Positions 18,091 to 26,959 of a DNA stretch of 64,000 nt are shown one piece after another. Below the pieces are notes generated by a model. The model ran no database searches. It was not told where the DNA came from and saw only the letters and a list, made by a program, of their open reading frames with translations. Each line of letters opens with the position of its first letter. The first letter of the stretch is position 1. The stretch lies in the NCBI GenBank assembly GCA_023458055.1, contig JAEXAW010000022.1, forward strand, positions 43,658 through 107,657, in the 5' to 3' direction. The position numbers were made by a program, and so were the translations under genes. This stretch comes from Pseudomonadota bacterium. Lineage in GTDB: Bacteria > Pseudomonadota > Alphaproteobacteria > Sphingomonadales > Sphingomonadaceae.

Positions 18091-19640
18091 CAGTGCGCCT
18101 CCCCGTGCGCTGCATTGGTGGGCGCTTCAGTTTTCGGAGCGGGCTTTCCGGCGGCAAGATGCGCGTCGCCCGGATGCTTGGCCGGCGCCATACGCGCAAC
18201 CAGCGCCTTCACGTCATTGCGCATCGGCGCGATGAAGCTTTCGGGATAAACCCCCATCCACAAAACAACCGCCGCGATCGGCGCAAGCATCGCCCATTCG
18301 CGCGCGTTCAGATCGGGCATCGCCGCCGCGTCGGCATTTTTCTGGTCGCCATAGGCAATGCGGCGATACAGATAGAGCATATAGCCCGCACCCAAGATGA
18401 TACCGGTCGTTGCAAAGAACACTGTCCAACTCGACGCTTCGTAAATCCCCATCAGCGAGAGGAATTCGCCAACGAACCCGCTGGTGCCCGGAAGGCCAAT
18501 CGAGGCCATGGTGAACAACAGGAAGAAGATCGCATATTTCGGCATGTTGATCGACAGGCCGCCATAACGGTCAATCTCGCGCGTATGGAGGCGGTCATAG
18601 ATAACGCCAACGCACAGGAACAGCGCGCCCGAAACAAGGCCGTGCGAGAGCATCACCACGATGCCGCCCTCAATTCCTTGCTGGTTCAATGCATAGATGC
18701 CCGCCGTCACAATCGCCATGTGAGCGACCGAGGAATAAGCGATCAGCTTCTTCATATCGGTCTGCACCAGCGCGATGAGCGAGGTCACGACCACGGCGAT
18801 GCACGACAGGAGGAAGATCAGCCAGGCAAGGTCAGCGCTCGCTTGCGGGAACATCGGCAACGAGAAGCGCAGGAAGCCATAGCCGCCCATCTTGAGGAGC
18901 ACGCCCGCAAGAATAACCGACCCGGCGGTCGGCGCCTGCACGTGCGCGTCGGGCAGCCAGGTGTGGAGCGGCCACATCGGTACCTTCACCGCGAAGCTTG
19001 CGAAGAAGGCAAACCACAGCCATTTTTGCGCATGAACCGGGAAATCGGTGTTCATCAGCGTCGGGATATCGCTGGTTCCTGCCGCGTTAATCATCCACAG
19101 CATCGCGATCAGCATCAACACCGATCCCAGGAAGGTGTAGAGGAAGAATTTATAGCTCGCATAAATGCGATCCTTGCCGCCCCAGATACCGATGATCAGA
19201 TACATCGGAATGAGGCCTGCTTCGAACATGATGTAGAAGAGGATCAAATCCTGCGCGCAGAACACGCCGATCATCAGCGTTTCGATCAGGAGGAAACAGG
19301 CCATGTAGAGCCCGGTGCGGTCCTTGATCGTCTCCCAGCTTGCGAGGATACAGATCGGCATCAGGAATACCGAGAGCATGATGAGCATCAGGGCAATGCC
19401 GTCAATGCCGACCTTATATTGCATGAGGCCGCCGAACGAGCCCCATTGCTCGACGAACTGCCACTGCGCGCCGCCAATATCGAAATTGGCCCACAACATG
19501 ATGCCAAGCACGAGATCGGCGAGCGTCGCGAGCAGCGCAATCCAGCGCGAGGTCTTTGCATCCACCAACAGGCAGAGCGCTCCCGCGATCAGCGGAATTG
19601 CGAGCATCACGCTCAAAATGGGAAAGCCAAGCTGGTTCAT
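18090..19640 (-). CDS. nuoM: NADH-quinone oxidoreductase subunit M
   Basis: Antiporter-like membrane subunit of complex I, about 516 residues. Family marks are FEAGLIPMYLIIGIWGG with the conserved Glu, VPMWPLHTWLPDAHVQAPT, and TDMKKLIAYSSVAHM. I chose the start at 19640 because its ATG overlaps the TGA of nuoL (ATGA), indicating coupling; the longer reading to 19661 would add seven residues inside nuoL. The C-terminal tail after the last helix is longer and more polar than in E. coli (HPGDAHLAAGKPAPKTEAP) and ends Ala/His-rich. Confidence 0.96.
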   Translation of the reverse strand: MNQLGFPILSVMLAIPLIAGALCLLVDAKTSRWIALLATLADLVLGIMLWANFDIGGAQWQFVEQWGSFGGLMQYKVGIDGIALMLIMLSVFLMPICILASWETIKDRTGLYMACFLLIETLMIGVFCAQDLILFYIMFEAGLIPMYLIIGIWGGKDRIYASYKFFLYTFLGSVLMLIAMLWMINAAGTSDIPTLMNTDFPVHAQKWLWFAFFASFAVKVPMWPLHTWLPDAHVQAPTAGSVILAGVLLKMGGYGFLRFSLPMFPQASADLAWLIFLLSCIAVVVTSLIALVQTDMKKLIAYSSVAHMAIVTAGIYALNQQGIEGGIVVMLSHGLVSGALFLCVGVIYDRLHTREIDRYGGLSINMPKYAIFFLLFTMASIGLPGTSGFVGEFLSLMGIYEASSWTVFFATTGIILGAGYMLYLYRRIAYGDQKNADAAAMPDLNAREWAMLAPIAAVVLWMGVYPESFIAPMRNDVKALVARMAPAKHPGDAHLAAGKPAPKTEAPTNAAHGEAH

Positions 19641-21679
19641 AGGAAGCGCACCATTACCCACGAGGCAAGGCCGGCAAGACCGAGCAGCATCACGAGTGCA
19701 TAATTATAGAGATAACCGGACTGGAAGCGCCCTGCCCAGCGGCTGTAAACGACGACTGCATCCGACACGCCATCGGGTCCGAGACCATCGATGACCTTCT
19801 TGTCGCCCTTCCAGAACAAGCGGCCAAGCGCGAAGGCGGGCTTCACGAAGATCGCGTTGTAAAGCTCGTCGAAATACCATTTATGGTAGAGGAAATCGTA
19901 GAGCACATGGAATTGCGCAACGAAGCGTGACGGGATCGACGGGTTGCGGATATAGCTGTTCCACGCGAGATACAGGCCAACCAGCATCACCAACCCCGGG
20001 GTCAGTTTGACCCACAGCGGCACAGCATGCATTTCGTGGATCAGATGCTCGCTAAAGGCGAGGCTGCCCTGCCAGAAATGCCCGGTTCCTTCGCTGATAA
20101 ATTCATGATGGAACACAAAGCCCGCAAAGATCGCGCCGAGCGTCAGCACGCCAAGCGGGATCAGCATCGAGAGCGGGCTTTCATGCGGGTGATAGCCGCC
20201 AGTGCCTTCCACGGCATGGCCGTGACCATGTGCATCATGGCTATGATCGTCATGATGATCACCATGCCCATGCGCGTCATGCACCGCGTGCTGGATATGC
20301 TCGGAAGCCGCCCAGCGCGCTTTCCCGAAAAAGGTCAGGAAGATGAGGCGCCACGAATAGAAGCTGGTGAGAAGCGCGGCAAATGCGCCCACGAAGAAGG
20401 CCAATTTGCCGCCGGGGCTCGCTGCATAAGCACCCTCAAGGATCGCATCCTTTGAATAGAAGCCGGCAAAGCCGAACACGCCCAATATGCCGACACCGGT
20501 AATCGCCAGCGTCCCCGCCATCATCGCCCAATAGGTGAGCGGGATTTCCTTCCTGAGCGCGCCATAATAACGCATGTCCTGCTCATGGTGCATCGCGTGA
20601 ATGACCGAACCTGCGCCAAGGAACAGCAAGGCCTTGAAGAAAGCGTGCGTAAAGAGGTGGAACATCGCCGCGCCATACGCGCCGACACCGGCCGCAAAGA
20701 ACATATAGCCAAGCTGGCTACAGGTCGAATAAGCGATCACCCGCTTGATGTCATTTTGCACTGTACCAACGGTTGCGGCGAACAGACAGGTCGCAGCGCC
20801 AACGAAGGTCACCACGCCAAGCGCGGTCGGTGAGGTTTCAAACATTGGTGACAAACGGCACACCATGAACACGCCCGCGGTCACCATGGTCGCCGCGTGG
20901 ATCAGCGCCGACACCGGGGTTGGGCCTTCCATCGCGTCGGGAAGCCAGGTGTGGAGGCCCAATTGCGCGGACTTACCCATCGCGCCGACGAACAGCAGCA
21001 GACAGAGGATGGTCATCGTATCCCAGCGGGTGCCGAGGAACGTGATGGTTGAACCCGCCATGCCGGGCGCAGCCGCGAGGATTTCGGGGATCGACAACGT
21101 GCCGAACACGAGGAAAGTGCCGAAAATTCCCAGCATGAAGCCAAAATCGCCGACGCGGTTGACCACAAACGCCTTGATCGCGGCGGCGTTAGCGCTCGGC
21201 TTTTTGAACCAGAAACCGATCAGCAGATAAGAGGCAAGGCCTACGCCTTCCCACCCGAAGAACATCTGAACGAGATTATCCGCTGTCACCAGCATCAGCA
21301 TCGCGAAGGTAAAGAGCGACAGATAGGCAAAGAAGCGCGGCTGGTCCGGATCTTCGTCCATATAGCCCCAGCTGTAAAGGTGAACGAGCGCCGACACGGT
21401 GGTCACTACCACGAGCATCACCGCCGTCAGCGTATCGACGCGCAAGGCCCAATCAACCTTGAGATCACCCGAATGGATGAAGTCCAGCACCGGCACTACG
21501 GTCGCGTGGTTGGCCCCGCTCAAAAAGCCGAGGAAAATCGGCCAGCTGAGCGCACAGGCTATAAACAGCGCGCCCGTGGTCACAATCTTCGCGGGCACAT
21601 TGCCGATAGTCCGGTTGCCGAGCCCTGCAATGATGGCTGCCAAGAGCGGCAGAAAAACGATGAGCTTGATAGGTTCCAT
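19637..21679 (-). CDS. nuoL: NADH-quinone oxidoreductase subunit L
   Basis: Largest proton-channel subunit of complex I, 680 residues, with the long amphipathic lateral helix expected at its C-terminal end. Motifs include FFGWEGVGLASYLLIGFWF, LGLHTWLPDAMEGPTPVSAL, and the lysine-containing QNDIKRVIAYSTCSQLGYMFF. An insertion near residues 462-500 is unusually rich in His, Asp and Gly (HGHGDHHDDHSHDAHGHGHA), in a loop between helices. It is followed by nuoM with a four-base overlap and preceded by nuoK after 10 bases. Confidence 0.96.
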   Translation of the reverse strand: MEPIKLIVFLPLLAAIIAGLGNRTIGNVPAKIVTTGALFIACALSWPIFLGFLSGANHATVVPVLDFIHSGDLKVDWALRVDTLTAVMLVVVTTVSALVHLYSWGYMDEDPDQPRFFAYLSLFTFAMLMLVTADNLVQMFFGWEGVGLASYLLIGFWFKKPSANAAAIKAFVVNRVGDFGFMLGIFGTFLVFGTLSIPEILAAAPGMAGSTITFLGTRWDTMTILCLLLFVGAMGKSAQLGLHTWLPDAMEGPTPVSALIHAATMVTAGVFMVCRLSPMFETSPTALGVVTFVGAATCLFAATVGTVQNDIKRVIAYSTCSQLGYMFFAAGVGAYGAAMFHLFTHAFFKALLFLGAGSVIHAMHHEQDMRYYGALRKEIPLTYWAMMAGTLAITGVGILGVFGFAGFYSKDAILEGAYAASPGGKLAFFVGAFAALLTSFYSWRLIFLTFFGKARWAASEHIQHAVHDAHGHGDHHDDHSHDAHGHGHAVEGTGGYHPHESPLSMLIPLGVLTLGAIFAGFVFHHEFISEGTGHFWQGSLAFSEHLIHEMHAVPLWVKLTPGLVMLVGLYLAWNSYIRNPSIPSRFVAQFHVLYDFLYHKWYFDELYNAIFVKPAFALGRLFWKGDKKVIDGLGPDGVSDAVVVYSRWAGRFQSGYLYNYALVMLLGLAGLASWVMVRFL

Positions 21680-21689
21680 GATTACCGGC

Positions 21690-21995
21690 TCACCCCTTCA
21701 TCCGGTTGGCATCGTCGACCGCGACGGTCGCGCGGCGGCGGAAATAGATGACAAGAATGGCAAGGCCGATCGCGGCTTCACCCGCTGCGACGGTCAGTAC
21801 GAACATCGCAAATACCTGCCCGACCATATCGCCAAGATAGGCGCTGAACGCGACCAGATTGATGTTCACCGCCAGCAGGATCAATTCAATCGCCATCAAA
21901 ATGACGATGATATTCTTGCGGTTGATGAAAATCCCGAGCACGCCAAGCACGAACAGGATCGCACCCACGACCAGATAATGATGGAGACCGATCAT
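21690..21995 (-). CDS. nuoK: NADH-quinone oxidoreductase subunit K
   Basis: A 101-residue complex I membrane subunit with three transmembrane helices. IGVLGIFINRKNIIVILMAIELI-type sequence (here FVLGVLGIFINRKNIIVILM followed by AIELILLAVN) contains the conserved Glu residues of the proton path. It ends 10 bases before nuoL. The gap on its upstream side holds one of the 89-base repeat elements. Confidence 0.95.
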   Translation of the reverse strand: MIGLHHYLVVGAILFVLGVLGIFINRKNIIVILMAIELILLAVNINLVAFSAYLGDMVGQVFAMFVLTVAAGEAAIGLAILVIYFRRRATVAVDDANRMKG

Positions 21996-22017
21996 GGGGT
22001 TGCTCCCTGTGTTAGCT

Positions 22018-22106
22018 CGTCATGCTGAACTTGGTTCAGCATCCATAAGGCCGTGGTCCCTCGATGGCACGGGAGGTATGGACCCTGAAACAAGTTCAGG
22101 GTGACG
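22018..22106. repeat. 89-base paired-hairpin repeat, copy 1
   Basis: This element lies between nuoJ and nuoK. Its ends are imperfect inverted repeats that start CGTCATGCTGAAC and end GTTCAGGGTGACG. Each end is itself a hairpin (TGCTGAAC-TTG-GTTCAGCA at the left, CCCTGAA-ACAA-GTTCAGGG-like at the right). A second copy of identical length lies at 22772-22860. The design resembles REP/BIME elements found in gaps between genes. Confidence 0.88.
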
Positions 22107-22125
22107 GAAGTGGACAACAGACCAC

Positions 22126-22737
22126 TCACAATTCCACCCCCTGCCCCACGGGCGGTTTGACCATGCGCGTTGCGTCTTGCGGGCGGCGTTGGTTCTGACG
22201 GTTGACATTCTGTCCGCGCACCCCGCCACGGTGACGATGCGTAAGGACAATCGCGCCTACCATCGCGACCAGCAGGATCAGCCCCGCCGCTTCGAACAGG
22301 AAGATGTAGCGCGTATAAAGAAGGTTACCCACAGCCTCGATATTGGGCATCGCATCGCTGGCGGGCGCAAGCCGCTGGCCGAATTTGACGCCGCCTGCGG
22401 CCCAGGCACCAATTGCGAAAATCAACTCCGCGACCAGCACGACCGCGAGGAGGATGCCGAACGGCAGATAGCGCACGAACCCCGCGCGTAATTCCGCAAA
22501 GTCAATGTCGAGCATCATCACCACGAACAGGAACAAAACCGCGACCGCACCGACATAAACGATGACCAGCAGCATCGCGATGAATTCCGCACCGCAAAGC
22601 AGCATGAGCCCCGCCGCGTTAAAGAAAGCGAGGATCAGCCACAATACGCTGTGCACCGGATTGCGCGCCAAGATAACGAGCGTTGCGCTCGCCACCACCA
22701 TCGCGGCAAACAGGTAGAAGGCCAGGGTTTGGATCAT
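22126..22737 (-). CDS. nuoJ: NADH-quinone oxidoreductase subunit J
   Basis: A 203-residue complex I membrane subunit with five predicted helices. Conserved marks: NPVHSVLWLILAFFNAAGLM, LVIVYVGAVAVLFLFVVMML with the pi-bulge Tyr-Val-Gly-Ala segment, and VGAIVLTHRHRGG near residue 160. The C-terminal tail after the last helix (about 40 residues, rich in Arg, Gln, Asn) is polar, as in other Alphaproteobacteria. Repeat elements flank it on both sides, yet it lies in the same operon direction. Confidence 0.95.
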   Translation of the reverse strand: MIQTLAFYLFAAMVVASATLVILARNPVHSVLWLILAFFNAAGLMLLCGAEFIAMLLVIVYVGAVAVLFLFVVMMLDIDFAELRAGFVRYLPFGILLAVVLVAELIFAIGAWAAGGVKFGQRLAPASDAMPNIEAVGNLLYTRYIFLFEAAGLILLVAMVGAIVLTHRHRGGVRGQNVNRQNQRRPQDATRMVKPPVGQGVEL

Positions 22738-22771
22738 GCGGCTGCCTCGGGATTGTCGCTTTTAGGAGCTT

Positions 22772-22860
22772 CGTCATGCTGAACTTGGTTCAGCATCCAT
22801 AGGCCACAAGTCCCACGATAGCGCGGGAGGTATGGACCCTGAACCAAGTTCAGGGTGACG
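22772..22860. repeat. 89-base paired-hairpin repeat, copy 2
   Basis: Second copy of the element at 22018-22106, same orientation and length, between nuoI and nuoJ. Left arm TGCTGAAC-TTG-GTTCAGCA and right arm CCCTGAAC-CAA-GTTCAGGG both form perfect eight-base stems. The two copies differ mainly in the middle third, while arm sequences stay paired. Confidence 0.88.
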
Positions 22861-22904
22861 AAGATAGTAAGGTTGGGTGTCATCGGAATCACGTTGCGCG
22901 CGCC

Positions 22905-23390
22905 TTAACGATAGGGCGCATCGGCGGCAAGGTTCGCCGCGATTGCCCGCTCCCATTTATCGCCATTATCAAGGAGTTTGGCCTTGTCGTAGATCAATTC
23001 CTCGCGCGTTTCGGTGGCATATTCGAAATTCGGCCCCTCGACGATGGCATCGACCGGGCAGGCTTCCTGACAGAAGCCGCAATAGATGCACTTGGTCATG
23101 TCGATGTCATAGCGCGTGGTGCGGCGCGAGCCATCCTCGCGCGGCTCGGCCTCGATCGTGATCGCCTGCGCCGGACACACCGCTTCACAGAGCTTGCACG
23201 CAATGCAGCGTTCTTCGCCATTGGGGTAGCGACGCAGCGCATGTTCACCGCGGAACCGCGGCGACAGCGGGTTCTTCTCGAACGGATAGTTGATCGTCGC
23301 TTTGGGCTTGAAGAAATATTTCAAGGTCAACCAATGCGCCTTCACAAATTCCCATAGGGTGAAAGATTTGATGAGATAGCCGAGGCTCAT
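22905..23390 (-). CDS. nuoI: NADH-quinone oxidoreductase subunit I
   Basis: Peripheral-arm subunit carrying two [4Fe-4S] clusters (N6a, N6b) near the quinone site. The two CX2CX2CX3C motifs are CIACKLCEAVCP and CIYCGFCQEACP. The protein has 161 residues when started at 23390, where the ATG overlaps the nuoH stop (ATGA); an in-frame upstream start at 23414 would lie inside nuoH. The conserved FRGEHALRRYPNGEERC precedes the first motif. Confidence 0.96.
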   Translation of the reverse strand: MSLGYLIKSFTLWEFVKAHWLTLKYFFKPKATINYPFEKNPLSPRFRGEHALRRYPNGEERCIACKLCEAVCPAQAITIEAEPREDGSRRTTRYDIDMTKCIYCGFCQEACPVDAIVEGPNFEYATETREELIYDKAKLLDNGDKWERAIAANLAADAPYR

Positions 23391-24442
23391 GCCCCACCTC
23401 CATAGCGTGTCCACATGAGATAGCCGCTGACCAGGAACACCCAGAAGAGCGACACTGGCAGAAATACTTTCCAGCCCAGGCGCATCAGCTGGTCATAGCG
23501 GTAGCGCGGTACGGTTGCCTTGACCCAGCTGAAGACGAAGAAGAAGAACAGGATCTTCGCGAACAGCCAGATGATGCCCGGAACGGCATAGAGCGGGGCC
23601 CAGTCAAACGGCGGCAGATAGCCGCCCCAGAACAGGATCGCATTGAGCGCACACATCAACAGCACGTTCGCATACTCGCCGAGCCAGTAGAGCGCGAATG
23701 ACATGGACGAATATTCGGTCTGATAGCCCGCGACGAGCTCGCTTTCCGCTTCGGTCAAGTCGAACGGCGTGCGTGCGGTTTCGGCCATGGCGGAGATGAG
23801 GAACATCACCGCCATCGGGAACAGCAACGGGTTAAAGCCGAAGCCGTTCAAGAAGGGCAAAATCCCTGCACCGCGCTGGGTTTCGACGATGGTCGACAGG
23901 TTGAAGCTCCCCGACCACAACACCACCGAAATCAGGATGAAGCCGATCGCGACTTCGTAACTCACCATCTGCGCCGCCGCGCGGATCGCGGAGAAAAACG
24001 GATATTTGGAGTTGGACGCCCAACCCGCGATGATCACGCCGTAAACGCCAAGCGAGCTCACCGCGAGGATATAAAGGAGGCCGACGTTGATATTGGCAAG
24101 GATCGCTTTCTGGCTGAACGGGATCACCGCCCATGCCATCAACGCTACGGTAAAGGTGATGATCGGCGCGAGGATGAACAGGCCCTTGTTCGCGGCAGAC
24201 GGGATGATGGTTTCCTGCAGGAATACCTTGAGACCGTCCGCAAAGGATTGGAGCAAACCCCACGGACCCACCACGTTGGGACCACGCCGGAGCGCCATCG
24301 CCGCCCAGATCTTACGGTCGGCATAGATGATCATCGCGACTGCGAGCATGAGCGGCAGCGCAATGGCGAGAATGCCAATGACGGTGGCGATAAACCACGC
24401 CCATTCATAGGTCATACCCCAAGATTGAAACCAAGCGGTCAT
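23387..24442 (-). CDS. nuoH: NADH-quinone oxidoreductase subunit H
   Basis: Membrane subunit at the junction of the two arms of complex I, forming much of the quinone chamber; 351 residues and eight helices. Visible marks: RRGPNVVGPWGLLQSFADGLKVF (seen as RRGPNVVGPWGLLQ plus SFADGLK), the ETARTPFDLTEAESELVAG acidic loop, and YRYDQLMRLGWKVFLP near the end. Four-base overlaps join it to nuoG upstream and nuoI downstream. Confidence 0.97.
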   Translation of the reverse strand: MTAWFQSWGMTYEWAWFIATVIGILAIALPLMLAVAMIIYADRKIWAAMALRRGPNVVGPWGLLQSFADGLKVFLQETIIPSAANKGLFILAPIITFTVALMAWAVIPFSQKAILANINVGLLYILAVSSLGVYGVIIAGWASNSKYPFFSAIRAAAQMVSYEVAIGFILISVVLWSGSFNLSTIVETQRGAGILPFLNGFGFNPLLFPMAVMFLISAMAETARTPFDLTEAESELVAGYQTEYSSMSFALYWLGEYANVLLMCALNAILFWGGYLPPFDWAPLYAVPGIIWLFAKILFFFFVFSWVKATVPRYRYDQLMRLGWKVFLPVSLFWVFLVSGYLMWTRYGGGA

Positions 24443-26448
24443 TCCGCAGCCTCCAGCATTTCATCACCATGGAGCAATTCCGCCGAGCAACGTTGCATCG
24501 TCGGCGACGCGCGGCAGATCGCGTTGGTCAAATAGAAATCCTTGATCGGATAACCCGCTTCGCCCGTGACGTTGGTCGAAAGTTTGGGCGGTGCCCATGA
24601 ATAGGCGGCAAGGTCCTCAACCCCGAGCGCAGGCACGGCTTCGATCATCTTCGCGCGAAGCCCCGCAAAATCGTCAAAGCCAAGCTTGACGCCAATGACG
24701 TCGGCAAGCGCGCGGAAAATCGTCCAGTCCTCGCGCGCATCGCCCGGCGCGAACACGGCTTGCTCGCTGCGCTGCACGCGGCCTTCGGTGTTCACATAGG
24801 TGCCTGCTTTTTCCGCATAGCTCGCGCCCGGCAGGATCACATCCGCCGCATGCGCGCCCGCATCGCCATGATGGCCGACAAAGACGTTGAAGCTATTGGA
24901 AAAGGCCGAAAAATCCGCCTCGTCCGCGCCGAGGAAGAAGGTCAGTTTGGGCTCGGCCTTGACGATATCGGCAATGCCGCCCGCTTGCGCATAGCCGAGC
25001 ATCAAGCCGCCCATGCGCGCGGCAGCGGTATGGACCACGTTGAAGCCGTTCCAGCCCTCCTTGATAAGGCCAAGCTTGTCGACCAGCGCGAGCGCCGCGC
25101 CGAGTGCACCAGCCTTGAGCGCGCCCGGTCCGACAATCAGCGCGGGCTTGGCGGCACCAGCAAAAGCTTCGGTTACCGCCTTGGGCAATTTGGCGAGCAG
25201 GCCAAGATCATTGCCGAGCCATTCGACCTTATAGGTAAGATCAACTTCGGGCCCGATCGCGAACACCTTAGCCCCGCGCTTGATCGCCTTGCGGATGCGT
25301 GTGTTGATGAGCGGCGCTTCCCAACGCAGGTTGGAGACAACCAACAGGATCGCGTCCGCATTTTCGATGCCCGCAATGGTCGAGTTGAAATTGACCGCGG
25401 CAAGGCTGGAGACGTCATAATCAAGTCCCGTCTGCCGCCCTTCGAGCAATTTGGAGCCGAGCGCGCCAACAAGTTCGCGCGCGGCAAACATGGTTTCGCA
25501 ATCGACCATATCGCCCGCAATAACGGCAACCTTGTCCCCTGCCCCCTTGGCGGCGGTAGCGATGGCAGCAAAGGCTTCGTTCCAACTCGCTTCGACCAGC
25601 TTGCCATCCTTGCGAACGAACGGCCGGTCAAGGCGGCGGCGGACCAGCGCATCGACATTGTGACGGCCCTTGTCGGACAGCCATTCCTCATTCACATCAT
25701 CATTGATGCGGGGCAAGATGCGCAGCGCCTGACGGCCGCGGCTGTCGATACGGATGTTCGAACCAACCGCATCCATCACGTCGATGGCGAGCGTTTTCTT
25801 GAGCTCCCACGGCCGCGCTTCAAACGCATAGGGTTTGGAGGTGAGCGCACCCACCGGGCAAAGATCAACCACATTCCCCGACAATTCGCTCTTCAGCGCA
25901 TGTTCGAGATAGCTCGTAATCTGCATATTTTCGCCGCGATAGATCGCACCGATTTCCTCGATGCCAGCGACTTCCTCGGCAAATCGGACGCAGCGGGTGC
26001 ACTGGATGCAGCGCGTCATCACGGTCTTGACCAGCGGACCCATATATTTTTCGGTCACCGCGCGCTTATTTTCGTCATAACGCGACTTGCCGCGGCCATA
26101 AGCGACCGACTGGTCCTGCAGGTCACATTCGCCGCCCTGATCGCAGATCGGGCAATCGAGCGGGTGGTTGATGAGGAGAAATTCCATCACCCCTTCGCGC
26201 GCCTTTTTGACCATCGCGCTGTCGGTGCGAACTTCCTGCCCGTCGGTCGCGGGGAGCGCGCACGAAGCCTGCGGCTTCGGCGGTCCCGGCTTCACTTCGA
26301 CCAGGCACATGCGGCAATTGCCCGCGATGCTCAGGCGCTCATGGTAGCAGAAACGCGGAATTTCCTTCCCCGCCGCTTCACAGGCTTGGAGCACCGTCGC
26401 ACCCTGCGGGACTTCGACTTCGATGCCATCTACGAGAAGTTTAGGCAT
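24439..26448 (-). CDS. nuoG: NADH-quinone oxidoreductase subunit G
   Basis: The 669-residue iron-sulfur subunit of complex I. The N-terminal ferredoxin domain has CYHERLSIAGNCRMCLVE and the histidine-coordinated N5 region HPLDCPICDQGGECDLQD; the CIQCTRCVRFAEEVAG and CPVGALTSKPYAFEARPWEL segments complete the [4Fe-4S] set. The rest is the molybdopterin-oxidoreductase-like domain without cofactor. The shorter length is that of the alphaproteobacterial/mitochondrial type rather than E. coli. Its start overlaps the preceding small gene by eight bases. Confidence 0.97.
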   Translation of the reverse strand: MPKLLVDGIEVEVPQGATVLQACEAAGKEIPRFCYHERLSIAGNCRMCLVEVKPGPPKPQASCALPATDGQEVRTDSAMVKKAREGVMEFLLINHPLDCPICDQGGECDLQDQSVAYGRGKSRYDENKRAVTEKYMGPLVKTVMTRCIQCTRCVRFAEEVAGIEEIGAIYRGENMQITSYLEHALKSELSGNVVDLCPVGALTSKPYAFEARPWELKKTLAIDVMDAVGSNIRIDSRGRQALRILPRINDDVNEEWLSDKGRHNVDALVRRRLDRPFVRKDGKLVEASWNEAFAAIATAAKGAGDKVAVIAGDMVDCETMFAARELVGALGSKLLEGRQTGLDYDVSSLAAVNFNSTIAGIENADAILLVVSNLRWEAPLINTRIRKAIKRGAKVFAIGPEVDLTYKVEWLGNDLGLLAKLPKAVTEAFAGAAKPALIVGPGALKAGALGAALALVDKLGLIKEGWNGFNVVHTAAARMGGLMLGYAQAGGIADIVKAEPKLTFFLGADEADFSAFSNSFNVFVGHHGDAGAHAADVILPGASYAEKAGTYVNTEGRVQRSEQAVFAPGDAREDWTIFRALADVIGVKLGFDDFAGLRAKMIEAVPALGVEDLAAYSWAPPKLSTNVTGEAGYPIKDFYLTNAICRASPTMQRCSAELLHGDEMLEAAE

Positions 26449-26959
26449 AATCGCGCCTCAATTGTTTAACTCTGTTTATGAAGGTTCGAAGCATCATTTC
26501 TCCCGAGACTGCCGAGCGATCAGTTTGATCAGGAAACATGCCACGGGTTAACAACTCTGCCCCATTGCATTCCTGCACTAAGGGGTCTGCCTCTTCATCT
26601 TTTAGGAGATTTACGGAATACAAAGTTACCGTTGTGGCATCATAGCTACCGCGTTGGAATTCCTCATCTCCGCTCTCGGCCAATTCAACCGCCCGCTTAC
26701 AAATTTCGATTCCGTTCATATTAGAAACAGATGCGAAAGCGGACTGCAACGCGTAGCCAAGATCTTCAGGCTTTATCTTATTTTTCGTTTCAGCCTTTGC
26801 GAAAAATGAGGCTACAAAGCTCAAATAACCCAACAAATATGGATCCTGCCACATCGAAAAAGACATGCCGCCGTTCATCTGAGCAAGCGACAAAAGCGGT
26901 CGCATGGCCGCTGTGGCCGCTTCAGTCGCGACGGAGCGTTTTGAGCGAAGCCAACTCAC
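26441..26959 (-). CDS. Unrecognised 172-residue protein inside the nuo operon
   Basis: I do not recognise this protein. It sits between nuoF and nuoG with its ATG overlapping the nuoF stop (ATGA at 26956-26959) and its end overlapping the nuoG start by eight bases, so it must be cotranslated with the complex I subunits. It is soluble and mostly helical, with no signal peptide or cysteine pair suggesting a cluster (Cys only in EICKRA and VQECNG). By hand count the stretch 26521-26640 is about 46% G+C against about 73% for a nuoG stretch at 26221-26280, suggesting later acquisition. Possible roles are an accessory or assembly factor, or an unrelated gene that slipped into the operon. Confidence 0.8.
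   Translation of the reverse strand: MSWLRSKRSVATEAATAAMRPLLSLAQMNGGMSFSMWQDPYLLGYLSFVASFFAKAETKNKIKPEDLGYALQSAFASVSNMNGIEICKRAVELAESGDEEFQRGSYDATTVTLYSVNLLKDEEADPLVQECNGAELLTRGMFPDQTDRSAVSGEMMLRTFINRVKQLRRDYA

Noticed and set aside
18093..19703. Plus-strand ORF of 536 codons opposite nuoM
   Set aside because: Long antisense frames are expected opposite G+C-rich genes. Its composition (excess His, Arg, Glu) is that of an antisense shadow.
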